Below are positions 6,574-11,172 of a stretch of DNA of 11,172 nt, piece by piece. Source of the DNA: JBHEPS01 sp046261635 (lineage in GTDB: Bacteria; Acidobacteriota; Thermoanaerobaculia; Gp7-AA8); assembly GCA_046261635.1 (NCBI GenBank), contig JBHEOL010000242.1, positions 1 through 11,172 on the forward strand, given 5' to 3'. The notes under the pieces are model-generated. The model saw nothing but the letters and a program-made list of their open reading frames with translations. It did no database searches and was not told where the DNA came from. The translations under genes were made by a program, and so were the position numbers. Position 1 is the stretch's first letter. Every line of letters starts with the position of its first letter.

Positions 6574-8124
6574 TTACGCTTCCCGCTGGCGAAGGTTGCG
6601 GACCGGCTGGCTGTCCGGTTGTGTCGCCTTCGGAAACAGCAGTCGAAACGTCGATCCCTCGCCGTAAACCGAGTCGACCTCGATGCGGCCGCCGTGCGAC
6701 TGGACGATCTGCTGGACCAGGGTCAGCCCGAGGCCGGCGCCCCGGCGGGTCTGGGTGTCGGAGAACTGCGCCCGGTAATAGGGCTGGAAGATCCGCGCGA
6801 GGTCTCCGGGCGTGATGCCGACCCCGTGGTCCCTCACGGCGATCGTGACGAAGTCATCGTTCTCGGAGAGACGGATCTCGAGGCGCTTCTGATCTCCGGA
6901 GTATTTGATCGCGTTGTCGACCAGGTTGAGCAGCGCGCGGGACACTGCCTCGCGGTCCCACAACTGATCCTCGGGCACCGAGTCGATCTCGACTTCGATC
7001 TCGAAACCCTTCCCGCGGATCCAGGACTCATAGGTGCCGACGAGCGACTCGATCAGGTCGACCGGATCGACCGGGTTGAAAACGAGGGGTTGGGAGCTCT
7101 TGGACAGCCGCGCGACATCCAGCACGTTCTCGACGAGATGACTCAGGTGGACGACTTCCCGGAGAATCGAGTCCTGAAGGTCGCGCCGGTCCTTCTCCGG
7201 CAGCCTGTCGCCGCGCTTGAGCGTCTCGGCCCCCATGCGGATCATCGAGAGGGGAGTGCGCAGTTCGTGAGAGATATTGGCGATCAGGGCCGTGCGCAGC
7301 TGAACCGCTTCGGACTCGCGCCGGAGTCCCTTGATCGCGAATCCTGCGCCGACGGCGACGATGACCAGCGCGAGGAAGACGTAAGCGAGGCTCACCGTCC
7401 TCGGGTTCTCCCACCATCCTCCCCGGAACAGCGGGTCGATATTCGCCTGGATGGCGTAGTCGTGGAGCGGTGGGCTGAGCGGGATGATGACCGAAGGTCC
7501 CACCGGCGTATCGACGAATCCGATTTGAGGGCCGCGCCGGACGACGCCGAGCTGAGTCTGCTGCCGGATGGTCATCGCCGCCGGCAGGTGGGCCATGTGG
7601 ATCTGCGATTCGAGCTGGATCGCGCCGCGCACGGTGGTCAGCAGCCGTGAGGGGTCGTACGAATAGCGGATCGTGCCGCTCGCCGTGTAAAACTCGTTCT
7701 TGAACGTTCGCGTCGGCTCGATCTCGAGATCCTGGGTCACGTACACCGAATCGTTCGGATCGTCGTCGGGAAGGTAGATCGCCGAGACGATCCAGGAGTT
7801 TCGCTCGATCCACTGCCGGAGAGCTTCCTGCGTCGGATTCTCGGCGCGTTCGATCTGTTGCCACTCCTCGGAGGCTCCGAACATCGACGACCGGACCACG
7901 GCATCGGCACGGCTGGCCGAGATCTCGGCCGCGTGGTGGAGGTACTGGATCGAAAGCGTCGTCAGCCCCCGCTCGGTGCGGACCGACAGCTGATACGAGT
8001 GCCACGAGAGGGCGCCAAGGGCGCCGGCAACCAGGAGGAATGGGATGATGATGTAGGGACGGAGAATGGACGTCGATCCCGAAAAGAGGGATTTGAACCG
8101 GGAGCTGGTCGATGGAAGTCTCAT
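6574..8124 (-). CDS. Membrane sensor histidine kinase
   Basis: This 516-residue inner-membrane kinase probably senses an envelope signal and phosphorylates the regulator encoded downstream. A first membrane segment lies at about 22-41, an extracytoplasmic sensor region of about 200 residues follows with no family I can name, and a second membrane segment lies at about 244-265. The HisKA domain has H286 in IANISHELRTPLS. The ATPase domain has N404 (LVDNAIKYS), the G1 box DHGVGI (432-437), IFQPYYR and the G2 box GAGLGLTLV (462-470). No HAMP, PAS or receiver domain is evident, so it is a simple, non-hybrid kinase. The start at 8124 has no clear Shine-Dalgarno site, but no other Met precedes the first membrane segment. 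It lies 96 bases downstream of the PDZ gene on the same strand. Confidence 0.94.
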   Translation of the reverse strand: MRLPSTSSRFKSLFSGSTSILRPYIIIPFLLVAGALGALSWHSYQLSVRTERGLTTLSIQYLHHAAEISASRADAVVRSSMFGASEEWQQIERAENPTQEALRQWIERNSWIVSAIYLPDDDPNDSVYVTQDLEIEPTRTFKNEFYTASGTIRYSYDPSRLLTTVRGAIQLESQIHMAHLPAAMTIRQQTQLGVVRRGPQIGFVDTPVGPSVIIPLSPPLHDYAIQANIDPLFRGGWWENPRTVSLAYVFLALVIVAVGAGFAIKGLRRESEAVQLRTALIANISHELRTPLSMIRMGAETLKRGDRLPEKDRRDLQDSILREVVHLSHLVENVLDVARLSKSSQPLVFNPVDPVDLIESLVGTYESWIRGKGFEIEVEIDSVPEDQLWDREAVSRALLNLVDNAIKYSGDQKRLEIRLSENDDFVTIAVRDHGVGITPGDLARIFQPYYRAQFSDTQTRRGAGLGLTLVQQIVQSHGGRIEVDSVYGEGSTFRLLFPKATQPDSQPVRNLRQREA

Positions 8125-8167
8125 GGGTTCAGACGTCGGTCAGGATCGTGCCCCCGGTTCGTTTTCA

Positions 8168-8183
8168 GGCGGCTCGCTCCGCC
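8168..8183 (-). terminator. weak hairpin between PDZ and kinase genes
   Basis: GGCGG (8168-8172) and CCGCC (8179-8183) form a five-base-pair G:C stem with a six-base loop, about 40 bases past the PDZ stop. Only TGAAAAC, not a T-run, follows on the minus strand. It could be a partial terminator or attenuator that sets kinase levels relative to the PDZ protein, or mere chance in high-GC DNA. Confidence 0.2.
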
Positions 8184-8220
8184 GGATGCCCCTCGATCGA
8201 ACGTCCGCACGGAGGTGCCG

Positions 8221-8682
8221 CTACTGTCCGGTAGCAGTCTCACCATGCGCTTCCTGGAGATGAGCCTGGATTGCCTTCCGGATGTACTCCTCCGGCATTT
8301 TTCCCATCTCGGCCAGGACCCGGCGAACCTCTCCATACCGGGTTACTACGATGTTCAGCCGGCCGTCGTTCTTGTCGGCCGCCTCCTGCAGGAGGCGCTT
8401 GACCTGCCTGATGTCGTTGCGGCTGACGTCCCGCCCGTTGATCGCGACGAGCAGATCGTCGTTGCGGAATCCCCCCCGTTCGGCAGGGCTTCCCGGGATG
8501 ACCGCGCGCACGATGACCCCAAGGCTGGTCCGCTCGAGCCGGACGCCGAGAAAGCTCTGCCCCTCGAGCATCTCGCGGATCTGGATCGCGCATTCGCGCG
8601 CGGGCGCCGAGCACGTTTTCCCGCCACTCGCTGGCTGAGCCAGCAGAAGGAGGGAGACGAGGGCTGTGGCGAGGAGTCGCAT
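8221..8682 (-). CDS. Secreted small PDZ-domain protein
   Basis: The 153-residue protein has a signal peptide (MRLLATALVSLLLLAQPASG, residues 1-20), so it acts outside the cytoplasmic membrane. The mature part begins with two cysteines, 24 and 31, that could form a disulfide; the sequence before C24 is not a lipobox. A single PDZ domain covers about 43-122, with the carboxylate-binding-like loop FLGVRL at 44-49 and the core VIPGSPAERGGFRNDDLLVAIN at about 61-82. A charged helical tail follows. No protease domain is attached, so this is not a HtrA or Ctp enzyme. It may be an adaptor or regulatory subunit for an envelope protease or for the sensor kinase. It lies directly upstream of the kinase and regulator genes on the same strand, suggesting shared transcription. 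The partner and ligand are unknown. Confidence 0.85.
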   Translation of the reverse strand: MRLLATALVSLLLLAQPASGGKTCSAPARECAIQIREMLEGQSFLGVRLERTSLGVIVRAVIPGSPAERGGFRNDDLLVAINGRDVSRNDIRQVKRLLQEAADKNDGRLNIVVTRYGEVRRVLAEMGKMPEEYIRKAIQAHLQEAHGETATGQ

Positions 8683-8699
8683 TGCGATGGCAGAACCAG

Positions 8700-8705
8700 C
8701 TTATA
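8700..8705 (-). promoter_or_regulatory. -10-like box ahead of the PDZ gene
   Basis: On the minus strand TATAAG matches TATAAT at 5 of 6 positions and ends 17 bases before the PDZ start at 8682. No good -35 box is visible. If real, it would start the PDZ-kinase-regulator transcript after the G:C hairpin that closes the CBM9-like gene. Confidence 0.3.
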
Positions 8706-8755
8706 GGCGCTAAGCGTCCCTGAAGGGAGCAGAAGCGGTTACAAAATCGGAAACC

Positions 8756-8791
8756 CCGGGGGGGACCGCATTCTTTCACTCCCCCCCCCGG
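8756..8791 (-). terminator. G:C hairpin downstream of the CBM9-like gene
   Basis: CCGGGGGGG (8756-8764) is the exact reverse complement of CCCCCCCGG (8783-8791); the 18-base loop is AT-richer. The stem starts six bases past the stop of the CBM9-like gene. On the minus strand it is followed by a weak T-rich stretch (GGTTTCCGATTTT). This is the best terminator candidate in the window, although the T-run is broken. Confidence 0.5.
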
Positions 8792-8797
8792 AACCGC

Positions 8798-9439
8798 TCA
8801 GAATTCCAGCAGTCCGAATGCCGCGGGGACGTGGAAATCTGCCGGCTCCTTCATCGTCGGCCTCCAGGAGGAGTACTCGTCGCCGAGCTCGGCATCCCGA
8901 TCGATGCGGAAAAAGTTCGCCCGCCACCGATCCCCCGAGCCCGGAGGTTCGACCGCGAGCCCTGCGAAGGGGATCACCAGGAGCGTCTCGAAGCGCCAGA
9001 GTCCCGTCGTGTCCCGCCGGACCCGCCGAGTCGAGGTCCACATGCCGGAGCAACCCCATCCGAGGTCGACGCTCATCGATTCCCTCGAACCGTTCGGCGA
9101 GTGAATCGCCGCGTCGAGCAGGGTCCCGAGGGGGTTCACTTCGATCTCGTAGTACCGCTCGGGAGAGCCGGGGGAGAGGAAGGCCTCGAGCACGTCCTCC
9201 TGCCAGAGGGGCTCGTCGTGTTCGTACATCGTGGCGAGGATCGCCGAATCGACACCCGAGAAAAGAAGGTAAAGCTGCTCCGCGTCGCGGTAGATATGGA
9301 GCAGAGTGGCCAGTCGGGGAGTGCCGCCGTCGGCCGCCTGAGTGAAAACGAGGGGAGGACACCCTTCCGGGATGTTCCAATGCTCGGTCGAGTCGAACTC
9401 GCGAAACGGAATCCGTACGGTTTCGGCCAGGGGCGGCAT
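8798..9439 (-). CDS. Carbohydrate-binding family 9-like protein, cytosolic form
   Basis: This 213-residue protein looks like a stand-alone CBM9-like (DOMON-type) beta-sandwich domain. Features typical of the group include the early strand LYLLFSGVDS (56-65), YYEIEVNPLGTLLDA (96-110), the LWRFETLLVIPFAGL region (147-161), WRANFFRID (172-180) and the ending YSSWRPTMKEPADFHVPAAFG (from 189). No catalytic domain is attached and no signal peptide is visible, so it is probably cytosolic or exported by a route that is not obvious. The start at 9439 is preferred; the frame extends to an ATG at 9478, but those 13 residues (MPGGRTSRVPFAR) cross a C7 tract and would overlap upstream control DNA. It is divergent from the Hpt gene. 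Sugar binding is inferred from the family only. Confidence 0.75.
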   Translation of the reverse strand: MPPLAETVRIPFREFDSTEHWNIPEGCPPLVFTQAADGGTPRLATLLHIYRDAEQLYLLFSGVDSAILATMYEHDEPLWQEDVLEAFLSPGSPERYYEIEVNPLGTLLDAAIHSPNGSRESMSVDLGWGCSGMWTSTRRVRRDTTGLWRFETLLVIPFAGLAVEPPGSGDRWRANFFRIDRDAELGDEYSSWRPTMKEPADFHVPAAFGLLEF

Positions 9440-9483
9440 TCGGGCAAATGGTACTCTACTGGTTCGCCCCCCCGGCATACGGA

Positions 9484-9810
9484 ATGCAGAGTGCGTTTGA
9501 AGTCATGGATCTCGAATTCGAAGAACTGAAGCGCGAGTTTCTGGAAGAAGCCCGTACCAAGGTGGAGGAGATCGCAGGCCTTCTCGATGGGGATGGTTTC
9601 GGAACCGGGGAGTCGCGTGATCGTGGAACCTATCTGGCCCACCAGCTCAAGGGCGCCGGCGGCAGCTACGGCTACGCCGACATCTCGGCCGAGTCCGCGT
9701 CGCTGGAGAACGACCTGGAAGCCTCCCCGGTTGAAGGCGGCCAGATCGCCGCGCGGGTCGACTCCCTGCGTAGGGTGATCGAAGAACGGCTCAAAGAGCT
9801 CTCGACCTGA
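9484..9810 (+). CDS. Stand-alone Hpt (histidine phosphotransfer) protein
   Basis: This small, acidic, helical protein (108 residues from this start) carries the Hpt signature LAHQLKGAGGSYG; the phosphoacceptor is probably H53. The region before it (LEFEELKREFLEEARTKVEEIAGLL) is the expected first helix, and the rest (SASLENDLE to the end) completes a four-helix bundle. There is no kinase or receiver domain, so it would relay phosphate between a kinase and a receiver. Possible starts are 9448, 9484 and 9505. 9448 leaves only eight bases to the divergent gene, so 9484 or 9505 is more likely; none has a strong ribosome site. It is convergent with the receiver-GGDEF gene nine bases away, which makes that protein the first candidate partner. 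Confidence 0.85.
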   Translation: MQSAFEVMDLEFEELKREFLEEARTKVEEIAGLLDGDGFGTGESRDRGTYLAHQLKGAGGSYGYADISAESASLENDLEASPVEGGQIAARVDSLRRVIEERLKELST

Positions 9811-9819
9811 GCGCGCCGG

Positions 9820-10782
9820 TCACACGGTTCGTGGAGGAAACGGCTCTTCCTGCATCCGTCGTTCGGCCTGAACCTGATTCCGGCCGTGCTCTTTCGCGCG
9901 GTAGAGCGACGCGTCCGCATCCTCGATCAGGGCCATCGGCGAGACGATCTTCGGATGCGGGACGGAGGAAACGCCGATGCTCACCGTGACACGCACCGTC
10001 GCGGCCTCGGTCTCGATCACCGTCGATTCGATCAGCTCGCGGATCTGTTCGGCGAAGATGATCGCCTGCTCCATCTCGGTCTCCGGCATGATGATGCCGA
10101 ACTCCTCGCCGCCGTAGCGCGCGGCGAGATCGGAGTGGCGGATCGACCTCTGGAAGATGGCGGCGACTCTCTTCAGAACGAGGTCGCCGACCGCGTGGCC
10201 CCAGGGATCGTTGATCTTCTTGAAGAAGTCGATGTCGATCAGGGCGAGGGAAAGAGGGCGGCTGTAACGCGAGGACTCGACGAAGTGCTTTGCCAGCTCG
10301 TCCTGGAAATGGCGGTGGTTGTAGAGATTCGTCAGGCCGTCGGTGATCGAGAGCCGCGCCAGCCGCCGGTTCGCCTCGATCAGCTCATTCTGCAGGGCGA
10401 CGATGCGGAGCCCCGCGCGGATCCGGGCGATCAGCTCCGGCATGTGAAACGGCTTGGTCATGTAGTCGTCGGCGCCCAGATCGAGCCCTTCGATCTTATC
10501 GGCCTGGTCGTCCTCGCCCGTCAGCATGACCACGTAGCGGCTCTTGAGCTCCGGAGTCTGCTTGAGGCGGTTCGCGAGACTCACCCCATCCATGTCGGGG
10601 AGGCGCCGGTCGAGAATCGCCAGGTCCCACGGTTGGGTGGCGAGCGTTTCTTCCGCTTCCTTGCCGGTCGCGCATTCGATCACCCGATAGCCCGCCCGAG
10701 TGAGAAAGAGCCGGATCAGGTTTCTGATCGGTCGGTCGTCGTCGACGATCGCGACGGTCGAGGGATTCTGGGTTTCAGTCAT
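9820..10782 (-). CDS. Receiver-GGDEF diguanylate cyclase (PleD-like)
   Basis: The 320-residue cytoplasmic response regulator should make c-di-GMP from two GTP when phosphorylated. The receiver domain (about 9-128) has D14-D15-D16, phosphoacceptor D58 (ILDRRLPDMDG), T88 in VMLTG and K110 in MTKPF. A helical linker (about 126-143) leads into the GGDEF domain, starting at LSITDGLTNLYNH (144-156). It carries IDIDFFKKINDPWGHAVGD (182-200) and the active-site GGEEF at 224-228. The inhibitory I-site RHSD (215-218) lies the canonical five residues before GGEEF, so product feedback inhibition is expected. Only one receiver is present, whereas Caulobacter PleD has two. The start has GGGAAG six bases ahead. 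No EAL or HD-GYP domain is visible. It is divergent from nadC and convergent with the Hpt gene. Confidence 0.95.
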   Translation of the reverse strand: MTETQNPSTVAIVDDDRPIRNLIRLFLTRAGYRVIECATGKEAEETLATQPWDLAILDRRLPDMDGVSLANRLKQTPELKSRYVVMLTGEDDQADKIEGLDLGADDYMTKPFHMPELIARIRAGLRIVALQNELIEANRRLARLSITDGLTNLYNHRHFQDELAKHFVESSRYSRPLSLALIDIDFFKKINDPWGHAVGDLVLKRVAAIFQRSIRHSDLAARYGGEEFGIIMPETEMEQAIIFAEQIRELIESTVIETEAATVRVTVSIGVSSVPHPKIVSPMALIEDADASLYRAKEHGRNQVQAERRMQEEPFPPRTV

Positions 10783-10896
10783 GTCGTTCTTCCCAGCCGG
10801 GGGCTGCAGGGTCCGCTGGACGGGCGTCTGATCCCCAGTCGTGGCAATGTCGGTGCCATGCGGTCCGGGGGAACGACCACCACCCAGGGCCTCGGG

Positions 10897-10902
10897 TATG
10901 AT
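10897..10902 (+). promoter_or_regulatory. -10-like box close to the nadC start
   Basis: TATGAT matches TATAAT at 5 of 6 positions and ends nine bases before the ATG at 10912. If used, the transcript would start almost at the start codon (nearly leaderless), which would fit the missing ribosome site. No convincing -35 box is seen at the expected distance. Confidence 0.25.
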
Positions 10903-10911
10903 CCGGCAGCC

Positions 10912-11172
10912 ATGCCGACAGCTGAACAGATCGAGGAAATCATCGACCGCGCCCTCGTGGAGGACCTTCCCGACATCACCAGCGAAGCCGTGTTCTCCCT
11001 CGCCGAGCGGGGGACGGCACGGATCGTCTCACGCGTCCCGGGCGTGCTCGCCGGGCTCCGTTTCGCGCGCGCGACCTTCAACACCGTGGGCGATGTCTCG
11101 TTCGAGGGTCATCTGGCGGACGGCGACCGGCTCGAGCCGGGCGCCGTGATCGCAACGCTCGAGGGTCCCATC
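10912..11172 (+). CDS. nadC: Nicotinate-nucleotide pyrophosphorylase NadC (3' truncated by window edge)
   Basis: The frame runs open for 87 codons to the right edge. NadC (quinolinate phosphoribosyltransferase) converts quinolinate and PRPP to nicotinate mononucleotide in NAD synthesis. The visible part matches the family's N-terminal domain: IIDRALVEDLPDITSEAVF (about 9-27, the usual L-x-E-D...DIT-[ST]-E-A segment), TARIVSRVPGVLAGLRFA (about 35-52) and the lipoyl-like DGDRLEPGAVIATLEGP toward the edge. The catalytic C-terminal barrel lies outside the window. ATG 10912 gives a normal family N-terminus; an in-frame ATG at 10858 would add 18 residues (MRSGGTTTTQGLG...) with no family likeness. 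Neither has a clear ribosome site. It is divergent from the receiver-GGDEF gene across a 129-base gap. Confidence 0.88.
   Translation, partial: MPTAEQIEEIIDRALVEDLPDITSEAVFSLAERGTARIVSRVPGVLAGLRFARATFNTVGDVSFEGHLADGDRLEPGAVIATLEGPI

Noticed and set aside
5567..6667. A 366-codon plus-strand frame starting in the repeat and running through the response regulator
   Set aside because: It is the complement of a convincing OmpR-type regulator and has no domain of its own.
6619..7650. A 343-codon plus-strand frame antisense to the histidine kinase
   Set aside because: The kinase on the other strand carries all conserved boxes. This frame is Arg/Asp/Val-rich shadow sequence.
8721..8728. A small inverted repeat (TCCCT-GA-AGGGA around 8717-8728) ahead of the PDZ gene, considered as an operator
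   Set aside because: Five-base arms with a two-base centre are expected often by chance, and no second copy was seen.
10841..11149. A 102-codon plus-strand frame at the right edge
   Set aside because: It is out of frame with the NadC N-terminus, which has recognisable family motifs and runs open to the window edge.

Overview
The window is high-GC bacterial DNA, densely coding, with ten protein genes and no gene-free stretch longer than about 165 bases. No tRNA, rRNA, CRISPR array, transposase or integrase is visible. The very high GC, the FG-GAP and cytosolic CBM9-like proteins, the small secreted PDZ protein with its paired cysteines and the gene style are reminiscent of Acidobacteriota (for example Thermoanaerobaculia-like lineages). 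That assignment is an impression from gene content, not a phylogenetic result.

Layout. (1) 1-2388 +: the C-terminal ~795 residues of the excision-repair ATPase UvrA, cut by the left edge. (2) 2521-4683 +: a large exported FG-GAP/VCBS repeat protein with 14 recognisable Asp-rich repeats and exactly two cysteines, one near each end. (3) 4789-5562 +: a class I SAM-dependent methyltransferase. (4) 5566-5703: two tandem 63-bp palindromic elements (REPIN-like) that almost exactly fill the gap between convergent genes. (5) 8682 down to 5708, minus strand: a signalling run of secreted PDZ protein, membrane sensor histidine kinase, then OmpR/PhoB-type response regulator. (6) 9439-8798 -: a CBM9-like protein without signal peptide. 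(7) 9484-9810 +: a free-standing Hpt phosphotransfer protein. (8) 10782-9820 -: a PleD-like receiver-GGDEF diguanylate cyclase, convergent with the Hpt gene 9 bases away. (9) 10912 to the right edge, +: the N-terminus of NadC (quinolinate phosphoribosyltransferase), cut by the window end.

How the genes may work together. The central and right parts are rich in phosphosignalling. The kinase and OmpR-type regulator form an apparently complete two-component system, preceded by an exported PDZ protein that may act in the same envelope pathway. The Hpt protein has no kinase domain and no receiver, so it needs partners. Its immediate neighbour has a receiver domain joined to an intact-looking c-di-GMP synthase, which makes a phosphorelay to c-di-GMP plausible, though unproven. 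UvrA and NadC are housekeeping genes at the edges.

Non-coding structure is more unusual than the genes: the paired REPIN-like elements, and a recurrent habit of long G or C homopolymer runs directly beside gene ends, in two cases forming perfect G:C stems. I found no convincing wholly new system. The REPIN pair, the G/C tracts and the Hpt/GGDEF pair are the best leads.
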